From NCBI GenBank assembly GCA_963680875.1, contig OY804578.1:26317101-26381100 (forward strand): a stretch of DNA of 64,000 bases. The letters are read 5' to 3'. Shown here in pieces: positions 22,975 to 35,040 of the stretch. A program made the translations under genes and the position numbers. The stretch's first letter is position 1; each line of letters starts with the position of its first letter. The DNA is from Bathymodiolus brooksi (lineage: Eukaryota > Mollusca > Bivalvia > Mytilida > Modiolidae). The notes under the pieces were generated by a model. The model was not told the origin of the DNA. It ran no database searches and saw nothing but the letters and a program-made list of their open reading frames with translations.

Positions 22975-23145
22975 ATTATCTTTTCTTTTTTTTTCTTTAT
23001 TTCGTTTTGTCTTTTATTTTTTTCCTTCTATTTTCTTCATATTAGTCTATTTCGTTTTGCTTTCGTTGGTTTCGTTTCATTTCGTTTCCATTTCGTTTCG
23101 TTTTCGTTGATTTCGTTTCGTTTCGTTTCTATTTCGTTTCGCACT
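22975..23145. repeat. Degenerate (TTTCG)n pentanucleotide repeat
   Basis: A long T-rich run grades into many copies of tttcg/tttcgt, most regular at 23050-23140. It also creates low-complexity open frames that are not genes. Confidence 0.8.
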
Positions 23146-23439
23146 TTATAGGTACCCGGATTTGCGTGTTTATAAAAGATTGAAAACTTATATACAGTGA
23201 ATTGTTTATTTTAAAAAGGAAAAGCATGGAAATCTCACACGAGGGTAAATGTAAATAAAATCTGACGAGGATTTTAGAATCAGATACGATTTAAATCTCA
23301 GATTTTACGATCTTGCACCTTTCACAGCGTTTGACTCTTTTTCTCACCCCTTTCTACCATGTCATACTGTCAATGTTTGTTTACTTTTTGTAAATAAAAA
23401 AATACATCCCTTTGACCAAATTCTAAGATAAGTGGTTCC

Positions 23440-24000
23440 GAAAAATACGGAACATGACTGCCACAAGCAATTCTTGTTTCTGATTGGCCGATTTTTTTAG
23501 ATCTTCTCCTCTGAACCCACATGGTCAAATAAACCGAAACTTGGTAGGAAGCATCTATGGAAGTTCCTCTGTAAAAATTGCTCATTTGCTCCCGATCCGT
23601 TAACAAATATGACTGCCACAGGCGACTCTTTTTTCTGATTGGCTGATTTTTTAAATTCTTCTCCTCTGAACCCGTTTGGCCGAATGAACCGAAACTTGGT
23701 AGGAAGCATCTATGGGCAGTCCTCTCTATTTATCGCACATGTTCTCCCGATCCATTAACAAACATGGCCACCACAGGCAATTCTTGTTTCTGATTGGCCG
23801 ATTTTTTTTAATCTTCTCCTCTGAAACCGCTTAGCCAAGTGAACCGAAACTTGGTAGGAAGCATATATGGAAGATCTTCTATAAAGATTGCTCATTTTGT
23901 CCCGATCGGTTAACAAACATGGCCGCCACAGGCAGATCTTGTTTCTGATTGGTTGATTTCTAGAAAATCTTCTCCTCTGCTAAAAGAAAGATAACTCTTG
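23440..24000 (+). mobile_element. HINE/pearl-like element, 5'-truncated array
   Basis: About three and a half copies of the family core unit are present (tctgattggccgattttt, then cttctcctctgaa, then cgaaacttggtaggaagcat, then tgctcattt and aaacatggccgccacag). The canonical 5' hairpin and 3' hairpin are missing. The units are diverged from each other. Confidence 0.8.
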
Positions 24001-24097
24001 CCATTATCTCCCTTAGAAATTAACTAATGATGATATAGTGTAACATGTTTATTCTATACATTACAAGTAGGTATTCACATTTTAATATTCTTTTTTC

Positions 24098-24797
<700 letters not shown>

Positions 24798-25127
24798 TTT
24801 GAAAGAGCAATAAACGATCAGATCTTCTTCTGTTTCAATAAAAAAAATTAACCCTTACTTGTCTGCTTTCTGTGCTGGATATGGGTGTCAAACTGCATTT
24901 TTGGAGATAATTGAAGGCTGAATCTACATATATTTACAGCAGCTATTCTTAATATGGACCTATCTAAAGCTTTTGACTGTCTGCCACATGACCTCTTACT
25001 TCAAAAATTAAATATTATGGTACCTCAAAATCGGCTCTAAATTTATTGCAAAACTATTTGACAAATAGAACACAATGTGTTAAATTAGGAACAGCATAAA
25101 GAAAGGGGCGCATCACAATGAATTTCA

Positions 25128-25693
25128 AGCAATACGGTTGTTTCGAATCATGTCAATTCCGACCACGTTCCGTCTTTTTCGTGTCTTGACGTCTGAAAGG
25201 TCAGGCAGACGACTTCCGGTGTTTACGCTATTACTGTGACAACGTCAACATATCATAGTCGTAGATGCGGTAGATTATAAGTAATTGTAATATGGGGACG
25301 CCAAGGAAACGGGTGAATAAATACTGGTGTTCAGTACCCCACTATCTGTCTGATATCAGAAATATATAAAGGCAGATTGTTTTCCGTTCATGATGCTGAC
25401 AGCAGCAAATAAAGAAAGAAAACAAATTTAATTTTAAAGAAGTAATTGTCTCTGCATTGAAGTCTTTGATACAAATAAAATAATTTAATTGATATCTGTC
25501 TTTTACAGAAAATGTTAAGATTTTTTTATGTTAAAGATCGAACGTTAAAACGGCACATATCGATTGGAGTTTTTGTTGTGTACATTGACACCGGAAGTCC
25601 AGTGCTTTACATTCCATCGAAATCACGTGATCTGGTGGAAGAAAATAACAAAATTTTGACGGAATGGAAATGATTCGAAACAACCGTATTGCT
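25128..25693. mobile_element. MITE, 566 bp, inserted in LINE
   Basis: Perfect or near-perfect inverted ends of about 33 bp: agcaatacggttgtttcgaa on both sides, then tcatgtcaattccg or tcatttccattccg. The interior has no transposase. Comparison with the LINE copy at 4459 places it between tttca and attgg of the LINE. There is no obvious target duplication; superfamily unassigned. Confidence 0.8.
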
Positions 25694-26162
25694 ATATTGG
25701 TAAAAATACACAATCTAAAAATATTTCTTTTTATTTAAATGGTAATATTATAAAAACTGAGGATGAATCTAAGCTTCTTGTGGTAACTATTGATTATGAA
25801 TTAAAATGTAATTCTCACGTTACAAATATCTGTAGAAACGCTTCTCGGCAAATTAATGTATAAAAAAGAATGGGGAAATATTTAAATAGATTAGGCAAAT
25901 TAACTATATATATCACTCTTTTATTCCATCAAACTTTTAACTACTGCCCAGTAATTGGCATTTTATTCTGAAACCAATACTAAAAAGATGGAAAAAATTC
26001 AAGAAAGAAAACTAAAAAAAAATTATTTATAAACCACTCCACATATGAAGAACGTTTGGCTAGATCCAAATTACCTTATCTATTAATTAGGCTATATGAC
26101 ATAATGTACAATAGCTATTGAAACATTTAAACTTATGAATAAGGAAATCCCTCAATATTATT

Positions 26163-27320
26163 AGCTCACCTTGCCAAAGGCAATGTGAGCTTTTGCCATC
26201 ACTTGCGTCCGTCATCCGTCGTCTGTCGTCCGTTAACTTTTCACATTTTAATCTTCTCCTCTGAAACCCCTCAGCCAAATGAAGTGAAACTTGGTAGAAA
26301 GCATCTATGGAAGGTCCTCTCTAACGATTGTCCATTTTGTCCCGATCCATTAACAAACATGGCCACCATAGGCAATTCTTGTTTCTGATTGGCCGATTTT
26401 TTTTAATCTTCTCCTCTGAAACCGCTTAGCCAAATGAACCAAAACTTGGTAGGAAGCATCTATAGCATGTCCTCTACAAAGAGTGCTCATTTCGTCCCGA
26501 TCCGTTAACAAACATGGCCGCCACAGGCAATTCTTGTTTCTGATTGGTTGATTTCTAAAAAAAATCTTCTCCTCTGAAAAGGGCTTGGCCATATAAATCG
26601 AAACTTGGTAGGAAGCATCCTTGGAAAGTCCTCTATAACGATTGCTCATTTAGTTTCGATCCGTTAGCAAACATGGCCGCCACAGACAATTCTTGTTTCT
26701 GATTGGTTGATTTAAACAAAATCTTCTACTCTGAAGCCGCTTTGCCAAATGAACCGAAACTTGGTAGGAAGCATCCTTTGAAGATCCTCTATAAAGATTG
26801 CTCATTTAATTCCGATCTGTTTACAAATATGGCCACCATAGGCAATTCTTGTTTCTGATTGGCCGTTTTTTTTTAATCTTCTTCTCTGAAACTACTTGGC
26901 CAAATGAACCGAAACTTGGTAGGAAGCATCTATGGCAGGTTCTCTATAAAGATTACTCATCTAGTTCCGATCCGTTAACAAACATGGTCGCCAAAGGCAA
27001 TTCTTGTTTCTGAGTGGTTGATTTCTAAAAAAATTCTTCATCTCTGAAACCACTTTGCCAAATGAATTGAAACTTGGTAGGATGCATCCTTGGAAGGTCA
27101 TCTATAAAGATTGCTCATTTAGTTCCGATCCGGTTATAAACATGGCTGCCACAGGCCATTCTTGTTTCTGATTGGTCGATTTCTAAATATCTTCTTCTCT
27201 GTAACTGCTTAGCCAAATGACCAAAACTTGGTGGGAAGCACCTATGGGGGGTTCTGTATTGAGTTTCCTCAAAGCAGAATGAAAGGTGAACGACACAGGC
27301 TCAGCCCACTGAGCCTCTAG
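26163..27320 (+). mobile_element. HINE/pearl-like element, full length
   Basis: The 5' end is agctcaccttgccaaaggca, which folds as a hairpin (gctcaccttgcc / ggcaatgtgagc). About seven tandem units of ~157 bp follow, each with cttctcctctgaa, cgaaacttggtaggaagcat and aacaaacatggccgcca. The 3' end has the inverted block gaaaggtgaacg, a hairpin (aggctcag / ctgagcct) and CTCTAG. The flanks are T on the left and T on the right with no target duplication. It sits inside the LINE at 24936-27615. The architecture matches Helentron-associated elements (HINEs), a rolling-circle type. Confidence 0.85.
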
Positions 27321-27674
27321 TAATCGTTATGCTCGTTGCCATGCATCCTAGTTGTATCCATACTTTCTGTTTACTCACATCAATATCTATATGTACTTTT
27401 AAATTATGCTAGTGCTAGGCCTGTTATGTGTTTCTATTGCTTTCATATTTTTTAGCCAGGTTTTAAATTTCATGGAAGGATTTTTAAATTTGACAGTGCT
27501 TTTAATTCTATTGTGTGTGTGTTTTGTTTATTGTTTGTGCATGTATATTTTTATGTTTGATTTAAAAGCTCACTTGCTTATTTCCGATTCTAAATAAATT
27601 GTATTGTATTGTATTGTGTAAAATAAAAATAAACTAAACACGGAATGTCTTGCTTCTTTCCTGTTTTTAACTGC

Positions 27675-28004
27675 ATGGGCTGTGTAATGGTTAGGGTACT
27701 CCCGTCGAGTGTGGTAAATCGTGGGTTCGAGCCCTTTTCGAGTCAAAGCAAAGACAATTACATCAGTATTTGTTGCTTCTCCGTTAAGCACCCAGTATAA
27801 AGGAGAAAGAACAAAGACTAGTTGGCTGGAATCAGAATAATGTGTCCCAGTGGAGAAACATGTCTACCCGTGGACTGTTGTTTCAGTTAGCTATCACTAT
27901 AAAAATCCACATAAGAACATAAATGTGTTGGTCTATTACAAAGTAGACATGATCTCATCGAATGTAATTTGTTCTCGCCATAATATAGTTGGAAATCACT
28001 CGCC
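27675..28004 (+). mobile_element. tRNA-derived SINE
   Basis: The tRNA-like head has a B box (gtgggttcgagcc at about 27717). The body carries gagaaagaacaaagact and tccgagtgg-like blocks (here gtcccagtgg), then gttctcgccataatatag. The tail is truncated at tcactcgcc. Same family as the copy at 50622. Confidence 0.8.
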
Positions 28005-28225
28005 CTTTCCCCTTTAACATATCTTAACGCGAGGCATTCCATAGACGGACATCATTTGTTGCTGTTGTTCATTCGTGCGTATATTATTCTAAATGTTGCT
28101 TTGTAATGTTAATATCAAATGATAACATACCCATTATTAAATACATTATAACGTAGAGCTTGTGTTCTTTAAATAATTCCTTCAATGGGTTGTTACATTA
28201 TCAGAATTTAACTTTCAAAATGTAA

Positions 28226-28715
28226 GTATTACATACAAATAACATTGATCATAATCCAGATTTTGAAATAAGAAGATTAATTTGTAAATTTAGACTAAGT
28301 GACCACTCTCTGGCAATTGAAACGGGACGATATAAGAAAATACCTCGGCATTTACGAACGTGCAATAAATGTGAAACTCTTGATGACGAAAACCATTTCT
28401 TTTTAAATTGTAAGCTAAATGAACATTTAAGAAAAGCTTTTCTCAGTGACTTTGACAATATTAATAATACAAATCTACCTGAAATTATTTTAAATCAAAC
28501 TAACATCAGGCAGTTGAAATCTTTAGGCTCCTTCATTAAACAGTCATTAAAACTGAGGACAGGGGGCACATGATTCCATTTTTTCTATTGTGTTTTGAAT
28601 TTGTTTATTTGTTGTACATTGTATGTTTATGTATTGTTGACTATTCAATGTATCCATTGACCCTGATTAGGGTGGAAATTGTGCTTAATGAAGTTATTTA
28701 TTAAGTAGATAGACA
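28226..28715 (+). pseudogene. LINE 3' fragment with C-terminal zinc motif
   Basis: A 5'-truncated LINE tail. The open frame to TGA 28571-28573 encodes FEIRRLICKFRLSDHSLAIE, then a C-x2-C ... H-x4-C type motif (CNKC, then ENHFFLNC), then a helical end. The 3' UTR-like T-rich sequence after it ends near 28715. The same domain pattern occurs at the end of the LINE at 57744-61682, so both belong to a related LINE group. Confidence 0.7.
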
Positions 28716-28985
28716 GTTAAATGGAATTTGGAAACCAATTTGACTCAGAAAACAAAACAATAACACATAATACAGTAGGGTAAAAATCTGTACTATGAAA
28801 AATTATGCCGTCGGACCGAAAAATATCCTGGAATATCTCTTTAAAGAAATATTTGATCCGCACTTGTAACGCGTCATGATTATGTTCGGCTGTGGGATAC
28901 GATATTAAAAGGGGCGTACACGGTAGGACCAACATTGCGTGTTTTAGTTATATTTGTCTGAGCGGTTTCAGATGAGAAGGTTTTT

Positions 28986-30803
28986 AGCTCACCTGGCCCA
29001 AAGGCCAGGTGAGCCATTGCCATCACTTGGCGTCCGTCGTCGTCGTCGTTCGTCGTACGTCGTAAACTTTTCCAAAGATTTTTTCCTCTGAAACTACTAG
29101 ACCAATTGAACCAAACTTGGTCTGAATCATTACTAGGGTGTCTAGTTTCAAAATTGTGTCCGGTGATGCCGTGCAACAATCAACATGGCCGCTGTCACTA
29201 AAAATAGAACATATGGTAAAATTGCAGGTTTTTGGGTAATAACTCAAAAACCGTTAATAATATCAGAAATCTGACAGGGTAAAAATTATCAGCACAGCAA
29301 GATCTAACTACCCTGCAATTTTGCAGAAAATCTGATTACCCATCTTGGAGTTATTGCCCTTTTTTCATCAAATTTTCTAAATTTTAATATTTTTCATCTT
29401 ACATTTCGATAATTATAAGAGATAGAGGTTAAGTTTAATTGCAAACATGTTCAGCATGTCAAGATCTACCTACCCTGCAATTTTGAAGTAAATCTGATTA
29501 CCCATCTTGGAGTTATTGCCCTTTTTTCATCATTTTTTTTTATTTTAATACTTATCGTCTTATATTTCAAAAACTATAAGAGATAAAGGTTACGTTTAAA
29601 TTGCAAAAATGTGCAGCATGTCAAGATCTACCTACCCTGCAATTTGTAAGTAAATCCCATTACCCATTTTGGAGTTATTGCCCTTTTTATTTCACCTTGC
29701 CAAAGGCAATGTGAGCTTTTGCCATCACTTGGCGTCCGTCATCCGTTAACTTTTCACATTTTAATCTTCTCCTCTGAAACCCCTCAGCCAAATGAACTGA
29801 AACTTTGTAGGAAGCATCTATGGAAGGTCCTTTATAAAGAATGCTCATTTTGTCCCGAACTATTAACAAACATGGCCGCCACAGGCAATTCTTGTTTCTG
29901 ATTGGCCGATTTTGTTTTTAATCTTCTCCTCTGAAACTGCTTGGCTAAATGAACCGAAACTTGGTAGGAAGCATCTATGGAAGATCCTCTATAAAGATTG
30001 CTCATTTCGTCCCGATCCGTTAACAAACATGGCCGCCATAATCTTGGGGAGACTTAGGCATTTTACCATGATCTCTAATGTTGGGGATCTCGTCAGTGCA
30101 ACCCATCCTATTTGATTTGATTTCTTTTAAGCTTTTACCAAAGGTAGTACACCTTTTGAAGATGTGCATAACAGTCAAGCTTGAAAAAAGAAAATCATTG
30201 GACTTCAGTATTCTACATCGGGGGAAGTGGGGGTATATTTTGTGAACCTTCGGCTATAGTGCCACTTGTCTGGTATCGAATCAAAGACTTTATAACCCTC
30301 TGATGTAGCATCTGAAAACTTCATGTTATTGTAACCAAGAAGGCAATGATGACTCCTTTAAGCCAAATCTTAAGAGTTGAAAAACCAAATGTCTTGTGTG
30401 CACCTTCGTGAGCTAACATTGCCATCACTAGACGTCTGTCGTCATTGTCCGTTCTCCTCAGAAACTACTGGGCCAATTTAAACCAAACTTGGCCTGAATC
30501 ATCACCAAGGTGTCTACTTCTGACAGGTCCACTGCCATCCAGGATGGCTGCCTCCATGGGACTAGGGTTTAACATAGGACCCTATGGGAAATACTTTGTC
30601 AATCTTCTTTTCAGAAACTGTTCAGTTAATTGGAACCAATCTTGGTCACAATAGTCCTTTGGTAGATCATTAATTGGAACCAATCTTGGTCACAATAGTC
30701 CTTTGGTAGACCATACTAACCAATATATTCCTACTATCATGACAATGTTTGTTTAAAAGTTATTATACCCAGGTGAGCTATACAGGCTCCTGGGAGCTTC
30801 TAG
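28986..30803 (+). mobile_element. HINE/pearl-like compound element (subfamily A)
   Basis: The 5' end has a perfect hairpin (gctcacctggcc / ggccaggtgagc). The core differs from the other copies: about two and a half units of ~160 bp with tctgattacccatcttggag and aagatctacctaccctgcaa (29300-29690). From 29691 the element switches into a copy of the other subfamily (to about 30035). At 30401 a third piece resumes and ends with ccaggtgagct, the exact inverted copy of the first 11 bp, followed by a weak hairpin and CTTCTAG at 30803. T flanks both ends. The inner piece may be a nested insertion or a recombinant. Confidence 0.75.
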
Positions 30804-30990
30804 TTTAAAATCAAAATCAGGCGAATTTGCATACATTTTTATAGTTTAGTCAAAGATCGACAAAACGCAAAAGCCATTACATTTGTGATAGCTTTCATTG
30901 AAATGGACCTATTTTGGTTGAATTGGTGAACAAATATAGCTTTATTGGGTCTGTGGGTGGTGAACAAATATAGCTTTATTGGGTCTGTAG
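30640..30990. repeat. Two short tandem duplications
   Basis: ttaattggaaccaatcttgg and the following ~24 bp occur twice at about 30627 and 30670. ggtgaacaaatatagcttta and ~14 more bp occur twice at about 30925 and 30958. Confidence 0.7.
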
Positions 30991-31318
30991 TTGAAATTGG
31001 CCCAGTGGTTTCAGAGGAGAATACAGGTATTTATGACTCTTCGCTGGACGGACAGACGAGTTGATTTCCCGAATGTCAACTTTCATTAAGATCAAAAGAA
31101 TAAAAATTAATATGGGGCCAATATAGGGGAAACTTATTTGTTCAGGTAAACTCGGTGAAATCACCAGGTATCAATTATCTATATTTCCCTATTTACTTTT
31201 GGAATAAAAATTAAAATAAGAAAAATTGTCTTTAATATTTCATTTTCTTAAAAAAGAAAGAAAGAAAAAGCATTTTTACATATAAATGAAAATAATAACA
31301 ATAAAGCATAATCAGCAT

Positions 31319-31466
31319 TAAACAATTATTGCCTTCAATGGATGTAAGCATCCAGAATTGTTAACCTGAAGGGGGTTGTTTTCCTGAGGCCTTTAGCCCG
31401 AGGGAAACAACCCCTTGAGGGTTAACAATTCTGATGTTTACAATCCATTGAAGGCAATAACTGTTT
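31319..31466. repeat. 148-bp palindrome
   Basis: aaacaattattgccttcaat (left) pairs with the inverted right end aaacagttattgccttcaat. Pairing continues through gaattgttaacc and ggggttgtttcc to a five-base centre, ttag. Only a handful of mismatches are present. A related smaller palindrome (gttgtttaccggg / cccggtaaacaac) lies at 31776-31818, so the two may be ends or parts of one repeat. Confidence 0.8.
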
Positions 31467-32054
31467 TATTATACCGAACAACAGACCAAGGATTGGGCAT
31501 TTAAATAAATATATGTATTTAAACAAAATGTGTGCTTAATAACTTTTGACAAATTTTTAACAAATGTTAAACTATTTCATGTTTATATTAAAGTTCTCAA
31601 CACAACCAGTGATATAGGGCACAAACCGACCATCAGTAATATTTTTGCTAGCCTTTCCGAATCTAGAAGTAGAAGAATTAGCGACTGCCATCCTGCTGGT
31701 CCGACCAAATTGTAAACAAACAGACGACAATGTCACTTCCAGAAAGAGTTGTTTCCCTTTTGAGGCACGCAATGGGTTGTTTACCGGGAAACAATAGGGT
31801 TGTTACCCGGTAAACAACTAGTTGTTTCTCGTTTGGGTTAATTTTCACAAAACATTAAAATTGTTTCAGGTCATGTGATTTAATTTAAGCCAATGAGAAG
31901 TTAGTGAGGTATAATAAAATATGATATGCAAAATATATTTGTCATAACAATAGTTTCATGTAGATATATAAATTTTCTTGTCTTTTAATAATTAAACACT
32001 ATAAATGTGTTAATACAACTAATTTTGTCTGTATTCGTGGATCAAATGTGTGAG

Positions 32055-32325
32055 GGCCCGGGTGGCTCAATGAGTTAGGTAGTTAGATTACCTAACAACT
32101 CATACAAGCCTATCACCAATACGGCGTGGGTTCGCGCCCAGCTTTGTAAATTACAAAAAAAGGTGCACTCGAATCGCAGCCGCAAGTGATAAAGTTTACC
32201 AGTTGCTTGCCCAGGGTCGGTGGTTCTCTCCGGGTACTCTTCTTCCACCACTAAAACTGGTCGCCATGATATAGCTGAACTTGAATATTGTTGAAAGTGG
32301 CGTTCAACACAATAAATCAATCATT
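32055..32325 (+). mobile_element. tRNA-derived SINE, second family
   Basis: The head reads ggtggctcaatgagttaggt with a B-box-like cgtgggttcgcgcc. The body contains ctcgaatcgcagccgcaagt and ggtcggtggttctctccgg. The tail shares the gccatgatatagctgaa block and gtggcgttcaacacaataaa with the first SINE family, which suggests a common core or 3' end. Copies of this family are at 46226 and 62282. Confidence 0.75.
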
Positions 32326-32527
32326 GGTTCAAATGTGAAATTTATTCAGTTGAAAATTACCTTGGAAACTGAACTTTTTACCCATTACTTCACACAGGGG
32401 CTAGGTGCTTCCGAAAAAAAACTATATAATACAACAAGGGGAGAAACTCACTTGCTTGCATTTTTTTAAATGGTCGTGTTAAATTGATCGTAACTTCAGA
32501 ACGCCTTAATATTTACAAAAACTGTTT

Positions 32528-32794
32528 TCACCAGTCGAAAGCCAAGTAATTTTCCTTTTCAAAGAGACCCAATTCTTTGGGTACGCCTCCGAAATGCTGA
32601 GGTACCCTACACGAACCAACACAAAACGGCGTGAAAATCGGAGGTAGGACAAATGCTTTGATAACCACTTCACATCTGTGTACATTTTCCAACAGGCACT
32701 CGAATTCCGGACCCCCCTTTTTCCTCATTTGGTCCCTCCCGCGATTATGGTATGGATCTTTGTCTGGAAGTATATCTTTGAACCATTTATCCAT
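32528..32794 (-). CDS. Outward ORF in the left giant TIR
   Basis: An 88-codon ORF starts at ATG 32792-32794 and reads outward towards the element's left end. It starts MDKWFKDILPDKDPYHNRGR and continues with a basic segment (DQMRKKGGPEFECL), then a proline- and valine-rich stretch. A TATA-like run (tatatatataag on this strand) lies ~90 bp upstream. The mirror copy in the right arm (34906) shares its first 34 residues almost exactly. I do not recognise the family. The duplication follows from the TIR; whether it is translated is unknown. Confidence 0.35.
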   Translation of the reverse strand: MDKWFKDILPDKDPYHNRGRDQMRKKGGPEFECLLENVHRCEVVIKAFVLPPIFTPFCVGSCRVPQHFGGVPKELGLFEKENYLAFDW

Positions 32795-33255
32795 ATTTTA
32801 CAACATTTCGTGTTACAACTCTCTCGTTCTACTAACTTTTGTTTCTAGGTCCAGCTGCCGTATTACTTATATATATACATAAAGGTATGAAACAATCGTC
32901 AAAATACAAAGAGGGAATCCTCGCTTCGACTCGATATTTTACAATAACGCGCCAGTTTTAAAAAGGACCTTCGCTTGTCCTCGTCTCAAAAATGATTTCC
33001 CTTCATTCCTATCTAGTTTATACGTACGAACAACAAATATTTATTGACGAAATTCAAGTTTATTCTCGACGACACATCCAACTTTCCTCCACTCGTGCCC
33101 ATTCAGGAGGTCAGCCGAACATATTTTGTTTCGCGCTATTTCATTGGTCGGAAAGATTTTCGGAACTTTTTTAGCTTGTTCTTCGATACGCACGGCCACT
33201 CCATTTCGTTTCGAGAGGCCTATTAAGCGGGAGTTTTAAATAAGAATAAAAGTGG

Positions 33256-34455
33256 AAAGTAAACCTTTTCAGCCAGTGTGTTATAAAGGCACCAGAAAAA
33301 AAAATGACGAACCTAGTGACATGGTAAGGATATTGTCTGAAATGGAAAAATGCACTTCAAACATAAATTTTGACGGATGACCATTTGATCACTGAAATGA
33401 TCATAGAGAAAGGGACACGGACACTAGTTATCATAAAGCAAAAAAATCTCCTTTTTATTTAGGCTTGTCAAAAAATAAAAATGAGTTAACACTCCTCATC
33501 CCCTATCACAGCAACAACAAAAAGACAGTAGTACATAAGCAAACTCCTTGTAAATTTTAACTTTCATAATGCCCCTCTTCGTCCTTATAAACAGGTATAT
33601 GTAAATATGCCTCAAAAGAAATTTTTGCATTAAAGGGATTAGAATTACTCTTCGTATTTCTTTTCTGTTTAGGGAGATACGTGTAAAATTCCAACTGTAA
33701 TGGCCTTTGCAAAAAACATAGGAAAGAAAAAAAAATTCTTTAATTTACATGGGGGGGGGATGTCAACATTTGTGTACCTAGGCTCATCACAAATAATTAA
33801 TGACACCCCTCCCCCCCCCCCAAAAAAAAAAAGAAAAAAAACCCTCTTAATGCAATTTCTGATGCCCAGTTTTGATTTAAGCAGTTAAAATAAGTAATAC
33901 ATGTGGGTGTGCATTTTTAGTACTTCATGTTTCAATAAACCAATAAAAAAATAAAAAAAATAGTACATTAGACCTAAAAATAATACGACGTAATTACCCC
34001 CCCCCCCCCCTTTTTTTTTTACATCCACAATTTTAGGTGTGTGTTGTTCAAACCAGACTTTTTGTAATATTTCTTTCAGCTACAGAAAGAATTAAAGATC
34101 AAACTTTGTTGCGATACTCATGAAAAGTTCTAATTATGTTATTTACCTGAAAAAAAGAATGGATATGGGTAAATGTACATCATGTATATTGTACATAAGA
34201 CTAAATCCAACAACATACAAGGAAACAACCATTTCACAAAGGAACAGCACATTAATTGCTGCTTTTCTTCTTGAATCTTCAACAACAAACCAATCTATAC
34301 CTAACAACATCATCTACTCTCCCCCCCCCCTCCTTTTCCAAAAAAAAAGAAGAAAAAAAATGGTCATCAACAGAGTCCTAGATTAATCTGACGTGTACTT
34401 CTCGTGTTTGTTCTTTGAAATTTTTGCCAAAATAACAGTATTTTTGTTGAAACTT
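33256..34455. other. Interior of the giant-TIR element
   Basis: There is no recognisable gene. C-tracts followed by A-tracts recur at 33810, 34000 and 34321, and several short ORFs are low-complexity. The element is therefore probably non-autonomous. Confidence 0.6.
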
Positions 34456-34905
34456 ATATTCTTTTTTATTCTTATTTAAAACTCCCGCTTAATAGGCCTC
34501 TCGATGCGAAATGGAGTGGTCGTGCGTAGCGAAGAACAAGCTAAAAAAGTTCCGAAAATCTTTCCGACCAATGAAATAGCGCGAAACAAAATATGTTCGG
34601 CTGACCTCCTGAATGGGCACGAGTGGAGGAAAGTTGGATGTGTCGTCGAGAATAAACTTGAATTTCGTCAATAAATATTTGTTGTTCGTACGTATAAACT
34701 AGATAGGAATGAAGGGGAATCATTTTTGAGACGAGAACAAGCGAAGGTCCTTTTTAAAACTGGCGCGTTATTGTAAAATATCGAGTCGAAATGAGGATTC
34801 CCTCTTTGTATTTTGACGATTGTTTCATACCTTTATGTATATATATAAGTAATACGGCAGCTGGACCTAGAAACAAAAGTTAGTAGAACGAGAGAGTTGT
34901 AAAAT

Positions 34906-35040
34906 ATGGATAAATGGTTCAAAGATATACTTCCAGACAAAAATCCATACCATAATCGCGGGAGGGACCAAATGAGGAAAAAGGGGGGTCCGGAATTCGA
35001 GTGCCTGTGCATTTTCCCATGCGTAAACGAGACATTTTGA
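34906..35040 (+). CDS. Outward ORF in the right giant TIR, shortened
   Basis: Starts at ATG 34906-34908. The first ~34 residues match the left-arm ORF (MDKWFKDILPDKNPYHNRGR, then DQMRKKGGPEFECL). The frame then runs into the arm-specific ~260 bp and stops near 35040. It is preceded by tatatatataag at about 34841-34852. Same caveats as for the left copy. Confidence 0.3.
   Translation: MDKWFKDILPDKNPYHNRGRDQMRKKGGPEFECLCIFPCVNETF

Larger units (their letters stand above)
24936..27615 (+). pseudogene. LINE remnant with two nested insertions
   Basis: A fragmented non-LTR retrotransposon of the same family as 4459-6416. The first block (24936-25090) encodes the RT A box (NMDLSKAFDCLPHDLLLQKL) and then loses frame. 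The second block (25694-26160) encodes the C-terminal RT region (KNTQSKNISFYLNG, then CNSHVTNICRNASRQINV, with a later stop and frameshifts). The third block (27321-27615) looks like 3' UTR ending in repeated ttgta. The breaks are a 566-bp MITE at 25128-25693 and a HINE at 26163-27320, each within the LINE. The LINE also has an internal deletion between blocks one and two. Confidence 0.75.

Noticed and set aside
33044..33226. Gene for a 60-residue protein present in both giant-TIR arms
   Set aside because: Starts at TTG, no recognised domain, and its presence in both arms is explained by the inverted duplication alone.
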